From Flavisolibacter tropicus (GTDB lineage: Bacteria; Bacteroidota; Bacteroidia; Chitinophagales; Chitinophagaceae): a stretch of 64,000 bases of DNA. The stretch covers positions 1,922,001 to 1,986,000 of the forward strand of contig NZ_CP011390.1 in assembly GCF_001644645.1 (NCBI RefSeq), in the 5' to 3' direction. A program made the position numbers and the translations under genes. Shown one piece after another: positions 53,114 through 61,818 of the stretch (its first letter is position 1; every line of letters starts with the position of its first letter). The notes beneath the pieces were generated by a model, which worked only from the letters and a program-made list of their open reading frames with translations, was not told the origin of the DNA and did not search any database.

Positions 53114-53969
53114 AATGGTTCAGTATTATAAGGGTTAAGAAATAGCCGGTGGTTCCTAAAGTAGAAATGACATTCATCCGCAGGCTGTTCTTAAAATTAG
53201 CCTCTTTTTCATCTTTCCAGACCTTCCTAAACCAATGTAGAAAAAATCCGACCACAGGCATCGTAAATAACAGGAACAAGTAAAAAAGCTTCAACTTATT
53301 TTGCTCTTTAAAAAATACGAATAGAGCAAAAGCGGCGCCCCCAAACAAAAGGGCACTGAACAGAAATGTACCGCGTTTACCTAGCAAATAACTGATAGTG
53401 ATAACCCCATCCTTCTTATCATCTTCATGTTGATAAATCTGCGTTAGTGGATATAAAGCCCCAATTAGCAAACTGGCAATCAAACACGGAAGCAAAAGAT
53501 GAAAAGTGGCTGTATTCGAATCAATTGATTTATAGGTACTATAAAAAATAACGGCCCCCTGAAATATAAAAACGGTAAGGAAGCCAATAAAAGGATATTG
53601 TTTCAATCGAATGCCCCGATAGCTATAGGCGCGTGATGCCAGTATATAAAGCACTACCCCTACCCCCAAAACCGAGCTCACATAAAAGGAAAGCATCAAC
53701 GCCACTAAATCCATGACAATACTAACCAGGAAGAGCTCCTTTGTTGGTTGCAGAGGTTTAGATAAACCACCTATTGGCGACTCATCCCTATCCATATAAG
53801 AATTATAGCCATTACTGGATGGATAAACCAGGAAGTGGAGAATAATGAAAATAACCAGAGCTTTACCCCATGACACATCAGGTACCTGGCTTATAGCAAA
53901 AAGATAAACCGGCAACAGGAACAGTGAGAAATGGAACCGCAATAGTTGAAGGGTGGAGCGTTGAAACAT
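53106..53969 (-). CDS. UbiA family prenyltransferase
   Basis: 287 residues from ATG 'MFQRSTLQLLRFHFSLFLLP', about eight membrane helices. Asp-rich motif 1 'NSYMDRDESPIGGLSKPLQ' and motif 2 'QIYQHEDDKKDGVITISYLL' bind the prenyl diphosphate through magnesium. It joins a prenyl chain to an aromatic acceptor. It is first in the operon and overlaps the polyketide synthase gene, so its acceptor may be the synthase product. Confidence 0.88.
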   Translation of the reverse strand: MFQRSTLQLLRFHFSLFLLPVYLFAISQVPDVSWGKALVIFIILHFLVYPSSNGYNSYMDRDESPIGGLSKPLQPTKELFLVSIVMDLVALMLSFYVSSVLGVGVVLYILASRAYSYRGIRLKQYPFIGFLTVFIFQGAVIFYSTYKSIDSNTATFHLLLPCLIASLLIGALYPLTQIYQHEDDKKDGVITISYLLGKRGTFLFSALLFGGAAFALFVFFKEQNKLKLFYLFLLFTMPVVGFFLHWFRKVWKDEKEANFKNSLRMNVISTLGTTGYFLTLIILNHFE

Positions 53970-54485
53970 AATTGCCAACGATGATCTTCTATAAATATAG
54001 GTGGAATTATAGGTAATTAGTAAGTAAAGACGGGAACTGATAATTCATTTACACTCCCTGCCTGTTCAATGCTCTTCAAGAACCTTTGATGCCTCTCACT
54101 CTCCGCAGCCTGGAAGGGTATTTAATAACCCTAAATTTTACACTATATCTTTATATATACAATGGATGGCACAAAATAAGGGTGTGCGCCAGCAGCTAAC
54201 CACTTGTACTCTTTTATGTTGCTGAAAGCAGACGTTAGAGGCTGCTCTATCTCTCCCTTACCTTTTGCTGCACCTATCGTCGTGACCGCTTCGGGACTTC
54301 TTCGAAGCGTCCCGAAGAAGTCTAGAAGAAGCCTCGAAGAAAGTACGAAGGTGGGCGCAACAAATCCCCCACAAAACGTAAAAAAGAGTGAAGAAAGGAG
54401 AAAGAAACCAGAAGCGGCTAATCTTTAATACAGAACTAATGGCTGCTTGCACTTCCTTTAATATGAGAATCAGTAATTTAGGACC
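53970..54485. other. Intergenic region with CGAAG-rich repeat
   Basis: About 516 bases between the leftward UbiA operon and the rightward phosphoesterase gene. No gene recognised; frames crossing 54204-54452 are repeat-derived. It contains the patch at 54283-54350 and presumably the promoters of both flanking units. Confidence 0.5.
54283..54350. repeat. CGAAG-rich intergenic repeat patch (second copy)
   Basis: Inverted repeat CTTCGGGAC (54289-54297) / GTCCCGAAG (54309-54317), then further TCGAAG and CGAAG words. It shares 'agcctcgaag' and style with 1857-1913. Confidence 0.5.
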
Positions 54486-56363
54486 ATGAAAACAACCGTC
54501 TCCTTACTATCATTTTTGTTACTCCTAGCTAATGTAGTAACGGCTCAATCTACACCTTTTCGTTTTGCCTTTATTTCTGATACCCATATTGGCTCACCCA
54601 ATGGCGGCGCGGAAGAAGATCTACGCCGAACGGTAAAGGCTATTAATGATAGAAATGATGTTGATTTTGTCGTTCTTACTGGCGACATCACAGAACTGGG
54701 AACCAATAAGCAGCTGGCATTGGCTAAAGCAATTCTGGATAGCCTGAAACTGAAATACTATATCATCCCGGGCAACCATGATACCGGCTGGAGTGAATCT
54801 GGTGGCTTAGGCTTTACCAGAACCTTTGGCGACGACAAATTTCATTTCGTTCATAATGGTATTCACTTTATTGGCTGCGCTTCTGGTCCTTATGTACGCA
54901 TGAGCGATGGCCATATACCTCGCCACAACATGAACTGGCTGACAAAAGAAATCAATAAGATCGGAAAAGATGAACCCATCGTTTTCCTGAATCACTATCC
55001 TTTGGATAATGGGCTGGACAACTGGTATGAAGTGATCAACCTACTGAAAACAAAAAATACAGTGCTGGCCTTATGTGGTCATGGACATAATAACCGCCCG
55101 GTAAACGCGGAAGCTATTCCTGCAGTAATGGGTCGCTCTAACCTGAGAGCCAAGCAAGATGAAGGCGGCTATAACCTGGTAGATGTTACTAAAGATTCTT
55201 TCCTGTTTACAGAGCAGAAGCCATTATCCAGAATAGAAAAAAAATGGAAAGCGGTAGCTTTTGCCAGACAAGATTATAAAAGCAATACTTCTTTTCCTCG
55301 CCCGGATTTTTCTATCAATGAAAAATATGCAAACGTAAAGCCTACGTGGACATTCTCTTCTGACGCCAATGTAATTTCTACACCGGCTGTATCCAATGGC
55401 CTGGTTGTATTTGGCAATCAAAATGGTGAAATGCAAGCTCTACAACTGGCTTCAGGTAAAAAAGCCTGGGCGTATAAAACAGCTGGTCCTATCTTTTCTT
55501 CTCCTGCTATCAGCAATGACCGAATTGTTTTTGGCTCTGCTGATGGTTCTGTTTATTGCCTGACTACAAAAGGTAAGCTGGCTTGGAAAGTTTCAACTAA
55601 AGCAGCCGTTCTGGGTTCGCCTTTCATTGAAAATGGCACTGTGTATATTGGTGGTAGCGATAGTTGTTTCCAGGCTATTGACTTAGCTACAGGAAAAGAA
55701 AAATGGCGCTTTCATGGTCTTACCGCAGCAGTTACCAGTCAGCCAGTTGTTTATAATAACACACTGTTCTTTGGTGCGTGGGATACACATTTGTATGCCT
55801 TGAACAAAACAAATGGACAGTTATTGTGGAAATGGAATAATGGATCGCCTGTTCCCAACTATTCACCAGCAGCTTGTATTCCGGTTATTAAAGACGACGT
55901 AGTATATGTAGTGGCCCCCGATCGCTGCTTATCTGCTATTGATGTGCAGTCGGGTAATACCTTATGGCGCACCAAGGAAGCTACCGTTCGGGAATCGCTT
56001 GGCTTATCTACCGATGGCAAACTGATCTATGGAAAAACCATGCAGGACACTATTGTAGCGTTTACTACAAATAAAGAAAAGCCGCAGCTGGCTTGGGCAT
56101 TTAATGCTGGCTTTGGTTATGAGCATACACCCTCTATGTTAATTGAAAAAGATGGGATTGTATTCTTTGGCACCCGTAGTGGAGTAGTTTATGCCATTAA
56201 CCCTTCAAATCAAACGATCAATTGGGCTTATAAAATCGATAACTCCATGGTAAACACAGTGAATGTGTTGAACGGAAAACAAGTGATTGCGTCTACCATG
56301 GATGGGAAAGTAGTATTGTTGGAAGCAAAAACTAACGACGCATACGGGTTAACAACCAAATAA
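54486..56363 (+). CDS. Exported metallophosphoesterase fused to a PQQ-like beta-propeller
   Basis: 625 residues. Signal peptide 'VSLLSFLLLLANVVTAQ'. Phosphoesterase motifs: 'FAFISDTHIGSPNGG', 'FVVLTGDITELG', 'YIIPGNHDTGW', 'FLNHYPLDNG', 'ALCGHGHNN' (residues 25-200). From about 285 to 620 follow propeller blades of the PQQ/BamB type, each with a 'G.v.F.G..dG..yal...tG...W' pattern, e.g. 'NGLVVFGNQNGEMQALQLA'. A surface or periplasmic enzyme with its own binding platform. The substrate is unknown. It overlaps the small convergent lipoprotein gene by 32 bases. Confidence 0.88.
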   Translation: MKTTVSLLSFLLLLANVVTAQSTPFRFAFISDTHIGSPNGGAEEDLRRTVKAINDRNDVDFVVLTGDITELGTNKQLALAKAILDSLKLKYYIIPGNHDTGWSESGGLGFTRTFGDDKFHFVHNGIHFIGCASGPYVRMSDGHIPRHNMNWLTKEINKIGKDEPIVFLNHYPLDNGLDNWYEVINLLKTKNTVLALCGHGHNNRPVNAEAIPAVMGRSNLRAKQDEGGYNLVDVTKDSFLFTEQKPLSRIEKKWKAVAFARQDYKSNTSFPRPDFSINEKYANVKPTWTFSSDANVISTPAVSNGLVVFGNQNGEMQALQLASGKKAWAYKTAGPIFSSPAISNDRIVFGSADGSVYCLTTKGKLAWKVSTKAAVLGSPFIENGTVYIGGSDSCFQAIDLATGKEKWRFHGLTAAVTSQPVVYNNTLFFGAWDTHLYALNKTNGQLLWKWNNGSPVPNYSPAACIPVIKDDVVYVVAPDRCLSAIDVQSGNTLWRTKEATVRESLGLSTDGKLIYGKTMQDTIVAFTTNKEKPQLAWAFNAGFGYEHTPSMLIEKDGIVFFGTRSGVVYAINPSNQTINWAYKIDNSMVNTVNVLNGKQVIASTMDGKVVLLEAKTNDAYGLTTK

Positions 56364-56499
56364 TGAGTCCTACAACCAGCACTACAACAAAAATACCCAC
56401 GGCCATACCGGCCCGGAAAATATCGCCAATCACTTCACAAGAAGAGAGCGAAATAGCCACTGCTATAAGCCAAACTCCAATGTACTTAAACTGTTTCAT
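56332..56499 (-). CDS. Small lipoprotein with one membrane helix
   Basis: 55 residues from ATG 'MKQFKYIGVWLIAVAISL'. A lipobox 'SLSSC' (Cys ~20) is followed by 'EVIGDIFRAGMAVGIF' and a membrane helix, ending in 'TRMRR'. Bacteroidota carry many such ~55-residue proteins, often mislabelled phosphatidate cytidylyltransferase; no enzyme domain is present. Its 3' end overlaps the convergent phosphoesterase gene. Confidence 0.7.
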   Translation of the reverse strand: MKQFKYIGVWLIAVAISLSSCEVIGDIFRAGMAVGIFVVVLVVGLIIWLLTRMRR

Positions 56500-56570
56500 T
56501 TCCTGTCTTTTGTAGTTAGTACTACAAAAGACAGGCCGATTGGGAGGAGGGCTTTGCGCAGGGCTTATTC

Positions 56571-56657
56571 GTGAGACGTGAAACGTCAAATGTGAAAGGA
56601 TTCCTAAGATCAATCTTACTTTACATGAACAAAAGCACTCCTTAAGGGAGTGCTTTT
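56571..56657 (+). repeat. Dispersed intergenic element, copy B (7-bp repeats plus terminator)
   Basis: Four 7-base units, GTGAGAC GTGAAAC GTCAAAT GTGAAAG (56571-56598), then 'aatcttac' (56612-56619), then a hairpin AAAAGCACTCC / GGAGTGCTTTT (56631-56657). Same order as copy A at 33865. It sits before guaB. Confidence 0.7.
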
Positions 56658-56751
56658 GTTTTTATTGCCATATTTCCAATCTATCAGCTCATTAACTATG
56701 TTTTCCTCCTAATCCCTAAAATCTACCCAAATCGTGGTTCTGACATTTCCC

Positions 56752-56759
56752 TATCTTTG
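56752..56759 (+). promoter_or_regulatory. Candidate -7 box TATCTTTG of guaB
   Basis: Fits TAnnTTTG and ends 3 bases before the guaB ATG (56763), implying a leaderless or nearly leaderless message. Confidence 0.4.
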
Positions 56760-56762
56760 CAC

Positions 56763-58244
56763 ATGGCTGCAAACAACAACAACTTCTCCAGGAATTTCAT
56801 TGAGGGCTTAACGTTTGACGACGTATTGCTGGTTCCAGCTTACTCAGAAGTCCTTCCCCGTGATGTAAATATTAAGACACAATTAACCAAGGACATTACC
56901 TTGAACATACCCATGCTGTCAGCAGCAATGGATACAGTTACCGAGGCATCTCTGGCTATAGCACTAGCACGGGAGGGAGGTATTGGCATTCTGCATAAAA
57001 ACATGAGTATTGAAAAGCAGGCCGATCAGGTGCGCAAGGTAAAGCGTAGTGAAAGCGGAATGATCATTGACCCGATAACGCTTACCCACGATGCTACAAT
57101 TGGCGACGCTCAGCGCCTGATGCGTGAAAACAGAATTGGTGGTATTCCCATTGTAGACAACAACGGTCATTTAGCCGGTATCCTAACCAATAGAGATTTG
57201 CGTTTTGAAGAAGATTTCCAACGAAAAGTGAGTGAAGTAATGACCAAAGAGGGTCTTATCACCGCACCAGATGGAACGGATCTGAAAAAAGCAGAAACCA
57301 TTTTCCGTCAGAACCGTATTGAAAAGCTTCCTGTAGTTGATAAAAATGGTAAGCTCATCGGTTTAATTACATACCGTGATATTTTACAAGTAACCTCTTA
57401 CCCCAATGCTGTAAAAGATAATTTTGGCCGTTTGTTAGTAGGTGCTGCAATAGGTGTTACCCGCGACATATTGGACCGCGTATCTGTATTACAGCAGGTT
57501 GGTGTAGATGTGGTTTGTTTGGATAGCGCACATGGACATACAAAAGGTATTATTGATGCGCTGAAGAGCGTTAAGAAGAATTTCAAAAACCTGAACGTTA
57601 TAGCAGGCAATATTGCCACAGCTGCAGGAGCAGAAGCGCTGGCAGAAGCAGGTGCCGATGCAGTGAAAGTTGGTATTGGCCCAGGCTCTATTTGTACAAC
57701 CCGTATTGTAGCAGGAGCTGGTGTACCACAATTAACAGCAATCATGCAAGCTCGTGAAGGATTGAAAAATAAAAATGTTCCATTAATCGCCGATGGTGGT
57801 ATCCGCTATACTGGCGATATGGTAAAAGCCTTGGCAGCTGGTGCTGACTGCGTAATGATGGGTAGCATCTTTGCCGGTACAGAAGAAAGCCCTGGTGAAA
57901 CCATCATTTACGAAGGTCGTAAGTTCAAGGAATACCGTGGTATGGGTTCATTAGGAGCGATGGCAACAGGTAGCAGCGATCGCTATTTCCAGGATCCAGA
58001 AGCCGATGTAAAGAAATATGTACCAGAAGGTATTGAAGGCCGTGTAGCTTATAAAGGTCAATTAAAAGAGATCGTTTACCAGTATGTTGGCGGCTTAAGA
58101 GCCGGTATGGGATACTGCGGTGCAAATACAATTACTGAATTGAAGAACAGCACGTTTGTAAAAATCACGAATGCAGGCATGCGCGAAAGCCATGCTCACG
58201 ACGTAGAGATTACTCGTGAAGCGCCGAATTATAGTAGGAAGTAA
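56763..58244 (+). CDS. guaB: Inosine-5'-monophosphate dehydrogenase
   Basis: 493 residues from ATG '[18 protein letters not shown]'. A TIM barrel interrupted by two CBS domains (about 95-205). Catalytic Cys in '[18 protein letters not shown]', IMP site '[20 protein letters not shown]', and flap '[20 protein letters not shown]'. It oxidises IMP to XMP, the committed step of GMP synthesis. A strong palindromic terminator follows. Confidence 0.97.
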   Translation: MAANNNNFSRNFIEGLTFDDVLLVPAYSEVLPRDVNIKTQLTKDITLNIPMLSAAMDTVTEASLAIALAREGGIGILHKNMSIEKQADQVRKVKRSESGMIIDPITLTHDATIGDAQRLMRENRIGGIPIVDNNGHLAGILTNRDLRFEEDFQRKVSEVMTKEGLITAPDGTDLKKAETIFRQNRIEKLPVVDKNGKLIGLITYRDILQVTSYPNAVKDNFGRLLVGAAIGVTRDILDRVSVLQQVGVDVVCLDSAHGHTKGIIDALKSVKKNFKNLNVIAGNIATAAGAEALAEAGADAVKVGIGPGSICTTRIVAGAGVPQLTAIMQAREGLKNKNVPLIADGGIRYTGDMVKALAAGADCVMMGSIFAGTEESPGETIIYEGRKFKEYRGMGSLGAMATGSSDRYFQDPEADVKKYVPEGIEGRVAYKGQLKEIVYQYVGGLRAGMGYCGANTITELKNSTFVKITNAGMRESHAHDVEITREAPNYSRK

Positions 58245-58286
58245 TTTACATGTCGACAGGTTATTAAGTTGACAGGTTGACCTAAT

Positions 58287-58324
58287 AAAAAAGAAACACC
58301 CTCAATTGAGGGTGTTTCTTTTTT
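58287..58324. terminator. Perfect palindromic terminator after guaB
   Basis: Two 19-base arms form a perfect palindrome beginning with A6 and ending with T6, usable in both directions between guaB and the convergent DUF2339 gene. Confidence 0.88.
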
Positions 58325-58391
58325 ATATAACTCATTTTATCCTTATCATACTTCCTTGTCAACTTTTCAACCTGTAAACTTATCAACTTTA

Positions 58392-59741
58392 TTACTGAGC
58401 CCCATCATTATCCACAAACAGCTTTTGCTTGAACTTTTGATAGAAGAAAGAAATGATCAACAGCAAAGCGCCTAATGTTAAATAGGCTATTACTTTTTGA
58501 ACTGTTGAAAAGCGGGAACTATCTAAAGCAATCAACTTTAGAAGTGTTAATCCCATCAACCCAATACCTCCTAAACGCAGCACTACCATTTTCTGCCAAG
58601 CCCCCCATACAAATAATAATACAGCCATTAACAACCAGATAAATGTGACCGATACCCCATCCCACTCCATGGCTACAAATAATATGATCAGAACAAAGGA
58701 AGCAACAAGATGAGCATGATTTAAAAGCTCCTCGTTTTTGAATTGCAAATGATAAATCCAGGCTTGCACACCTAGAAACAAACCAAAGCAACCTGTAACA
58801 ACTGCCAGTGGCTGATCCTCCATAGTGCTAGCCAGTACAAAAATAGCTCCCAGGTAAAGTGCAATGTTATTTACTAACTGCCGGTAAGACTCTTCGCGCG
58901 TAAGTGGTTCCTCGCTTTGTATACGTCGGAGTAAAATACTAACGGTGAACAATGCAAAAAACACAGTGCCGAAAACTACGCCTATCCATGTTTGTGAAGA
59001 ATTAAAGCGCATCATGCTCCACCCAATAAACAACATCCAAGTTAGTGTAAGTGCTATGCGGCCCACCGTTTTCCACAACTTTTTGTAACTCAGGTAAAGT
59101 ACACCTATATCTATAATAAGGATATATAGAAAGAACAGGTCTGCCCTGTCGGCGTTGCGGCTAATCAAAAAAGGGATACCATATGCACCAACCATACCCA
59201 ACAAGGCAATTTCCTGGCGGTTATAAGAACTAGCTTGTATAACCGTAAACGCTGTAAAGGCAGCCATTATTAAAAAAGCAGCTGTGTTTGGTAACATCTG
59301 GTAGTAGACTGCGGCTGCATAGGTTGTAAAATAAACCGAAGCCATGGCGCCACTAAAAAGGATAGCACTGAATAGCAGGTAGTCCTTTTTTAGCTTTAGA
59401 GATAATATAAATAGCAGTATACCAGCCCCATACGCTAAGGCTATGCGTGTGAGAGGAGAAATCAACTCTTGATCAATAGCGTATTTAACACCAATAGATA
59501 GTCCGATCACTAATACAACAATACCCACAAGATGGATCAACCGTAGGCCAATGAAGTTTTCCCATACTAACCTAGGCGTCCTATTGCGTGTTTGGTTTTG
59601 TATGGTTGGTATTTTATAGGAGGGATCTAACCGTTGTAATTGACGTTGCAGTTCTTGTATTTTATGATATTGCTCTACAACCTGATGTTGCAAATCAGCC
59701 AGTTCTGCTTTGATCGTTTCAATAGAGTGCTTGTCGTCCAT
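58392..59741 (-). CDS. DUF2339 family membrane protein, short form
   Basis: 449 residues from ATG 'MDDKHSIETIKAELADL'. A coiled coil (about 5-35) leads to 'ENFIGLRLIHLVGIVVLVIG' and about 12-13 hydrophobic helices, with 'IALAYGAGILLFILSLKL' and 'ALLGMVGAYGIPFLIS' typical of DUF2339. Family members often reach 800 or more residues; this one stops at half that length without a visible frameshift. Function unknown. Confidence 0.85.
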   Translation of the reverse strand: MDDKHSIETIKAELADLQHQVVEQYHKIQELQRQLQRLDPSYKIPTIQNQTRNRTPRLVWENFIGLRLIHLVGIVVLVIGLSIGVKYAIDQELISPLTRIALAYGAGILLFILSLKLKKDYLLFSAILFSGAMASVYFTTYAAAVYYQMLPNTAAFLIMAAFTAFTVIQASSYNRQEIALLGMVGAYGIPFLISRNADRADLFFLYILIIDIGVLYLSYKKLWKTVGRIALTLTWMLFIGWSMMRFNSSQTWIGVVFGTVFFALFTVSILLRRIQSEEPLTREESYRQLVNNIALYLGAIFVLASTMEDQPLAVVTGCFGLFLGVQAWIYHLQFKNEELLNHAHLVASFVLIILFVAMEWDGVSVTFIWLLMAVLLFVWGAWQKMVVLRLGGIGLMGLTLLKLIALDSSRFSTVQKVIAYLTLGALLLIISFFYQKFKQKLFVDNDGAQ

Positions 59742-59848
59742 GCATACACTTTGAAGCAAAGTAAGCAGATTAACCGATTGTTTTTAACATTTAACACAGC
59801 CCAGCACTACCCATTTTAACTATCTTTCCGCTGAAAAGAGACTTTACG

Positions 59849-61018
59849 TTGAGACGCATATTTACCCTGCTTATTTCTGTACTTATTAGCTTCACTGGAT
59901 TTTCTCAAACTGACTCATGCCATTTACGCATTAGCCTGCTTACCTGTAGTCCAGGTGATGAGCTCTACTCTACTTTTGGCCACAGTGCCATGAGAGTACA
60001 GGATATATATACAGGTGCTGATCTCATTTATAATTATGGCACCTTTGAATTTGGTCCTGACTTTTATACAAAATTCATACAGGGTAAACTGTTATATTTC
60101 TTATCTATTCAGGACTATTCGGATTTCGTAGCCTCCTATGCCTGGGAGAAGAGAGGCATACAAGAACAGGTGTTACAACTCTCCTGCGCTGAAAGTCAAC
60201 AGTTAGCAGAAGCTTTACAAGTAAACTCTTTGGAGGCTAACCGTTACTACCGGTACGACTTCTTATTTGATAACTGTACCACTCGCTTACGGGATATTGT
60301 GGCTAAAAACAGCGGTCAGCCCGTTATCTATGATACAGTCATTCCTCAAAAAGCTCCCACTTTCCGCAATCTTATACATAGTTATTTAAATGCCGGGGAA
60401 CAATACTGGAGCAAACTAGGAATTGATATCTTATTAGGTAGAGACTTGGACAAGCCCGTTACTAACCAGCAGGCCATGTTCCTACCAGATTATTTGATGA
60501 AAGGGTTTGACAGTGCTACTTCCAGTGGGCGACTATTAGCTGCACCAAGACAGATTCTCCTACCCCGGCCTGTTTTAGCAAAACAAAATTCGCCCTTTAC
60601 ACCAATGGTTGTTTTTAGCAGCCTGTTAGCAATAATCATTGTTTTATCCTTTATTCCAAAGGAAGGTGTACAAAAGCTATTGTCTGTATTTGACTTTTTG
60701 TTTTTCTTTAGCCTTGGATTAACGGGCCTACTGTTATTGTTTATGTGGTTTGGCACCAATCATACGGTTTGCCAGGATAATTATAACTTGATGTGGGCTT
60801 TACCAACGCATACTATTGCCGCATTCTTTTTATGGAAAAAGGCAAAATGGGTACAGTATTATTTGTTGGCTACAATCATCGTACAGTCACTTTTACTTTT
60901 AGGCTGGATATTCTTACCCCAACAACTAAATATTTCACTCATACCTATCGTTTTATTGATTTTGTTACGCTCCTGGCTGCTTATTCAAAAACCATTTGAC
61001 AAAACTCAAATAGCATAA
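59849..61018 (+). CDS. DUF4105 family protein (Lnb N-terminal-like) with membrane C-terminus
   Basis: 389 residues. Signal peptide 'MRRIFTLLISVLISFTGFSQ'. The periplasmic DUF4105 part has 'LLTCSPGDELYSTFGHSAMR', 'LIYNYGTFEFGPDFYTKFI', 'RYYRYDFLFDNCTTRLRDIV' (Cys and His positions kept). From about residue 250 five hydrophobic helices follow. The start codon is TTG; no nearby ATG suits the signal peptide. The alpha/beta hydrolase follows 3 bases later. Confidence 0.87.
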   Translation: MRRIFTLLISVLISFTGFSQTDSCHLRISLLTCSPGDELYSTFGHSAMRVQDIYTGADLIYNYGTFEFGPDFYTKFIQGKLLYFLSIQDYSDFVASYAWEKRGIQEQVLQLSCAESQQLAEALQVNSLEANRYYRYDFLFDNCTTRLRDIVAKNSGQPVIYDTVIPQKAPTFRNLIHSYLNAGEQYWSKLGIDILLGRDLDKPVTNQQAMFLPDYLMKGFDSATSSGRLLAAPRQILLPRPVLAKQNSPFTPMVVFSSLLAIIIVLSFIPKEGVQKLLSVFDFLFFFSLGLTGLLLLFMWFGTNHTVCQDNYNLMWALPTHTIAAFFLWKKAKWVQYYLLATIIVQSLLLLGWIFLPQQLNISLIPIVLLILLRSWLLIQKPFDKTQIA

Positions 61019-61021
61019 CGC

Positions 61022-61810
61022 ATGATCTATCAGCAAAAGCGACTGCATTATGAGGTAATCGGCAAGGGACCGGCGGTACTACTAGTGCATGGATTTGGAG
61101 AAGACAGTTCGGTGTGGCGAAATCAGAGAGATGCATTACCTGGGTTTCAACTGATTTTACCCGATCTGCCAGGAAGTGGTTCTTCTGAAATGATAGATGA
61201 TATGAGTATGGAGGGCTTAGCAGACAGCCTGCTGGCCATATTAGATCAGGAACAAATAGACCAGTGTATACTGATTGGGCATAGTATGGGTGGTTATGTG
61301 TCCTTGGCCTTTGCTGAAAAATATGCTGATCGGTTAAACGGACTGGGATTGTTTCATTCTACAGCATTTGCAGATTCAGAGGCCAAGATTGAAACAAGGA
61401 GAAAAGGGATTCAATTTATTCAGGAGTATGGAGCCTTTGCTTTTTTAAAAACCAGCACTCCTAACCTGTTTAGTCCTATGACAAAAGCGAACCAGAATCA
61501 CTTGGTGGAAGAGCAGGTACAACGATCCGCTTCATTTACAGATGCAGCACTCATCAGTTATTATGAGTCTATGATCAAGCGTCCGGACCGAACTGCCCTA
61601 TTGAAATTAATGACATTGCCTGTATTGTTTATTATGGGAAAGCATGATACAGCTGTACCGTTACAAGACAGCTTACAACAATGTCATTTGCCAGCCTTAT
61701 CCTATGTGCACATTCTGAAAGAATCTGGACATATGGGCATGCTTGAGCAGGTTACAGAAAGTAACAAGTATTTACTTGACTATATATTGGATACATCCAA
61801 AATAAGCTAA
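61022..61810 (+). CDS. Alpha/beta hydrolase
   Basis: 262 residues. Oxyanion motif 'LLVHGFGEDSSVWRNQ', nucleophile Ser in 'CILIGHSMGGYVSLAFAEK', acid in 'LFIMGKHDTAVPLQDS', catalytic His in 'ILKESGHMGMLEQ'. A serine hydrolase of the esterase/lipase/dehalogenase fold; substrate unknown. It starts 3 bases after the DUF4105 gene, so the two are cotranscribed. Confidence 0.92.
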   Translation: MIYQQKRLHYEVIGKGPAVLLVHGFGEDSSVWRNQRDALPGFQLILPDLPGSGSSEMIDDMSMEGLADSLLAILDQEQIDQCILIGHSMGGYVSLAFAEKYADRLNGLGLFHSTAFADSEAKIETRRKGIQFIQEYGAFAFLKTSTPNLFSPMTKANQNHLVEEQVQRSASFTDAALISYYESMIKRPDRTALLKLMTLPVLFIMGKHDTAVPLQDSLQQCHLPALSYVHILKESGHMGMLEQVTESNKYLLDYILDTSKIS

Positions 61811-61818
61811 CATCCAGC

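Noticed and set aside
54204..54452. Frames over the CGAAG-rich patch
   Set aside because: Charged, repeat-derived translations on both strands; treated as non-coding repeat.
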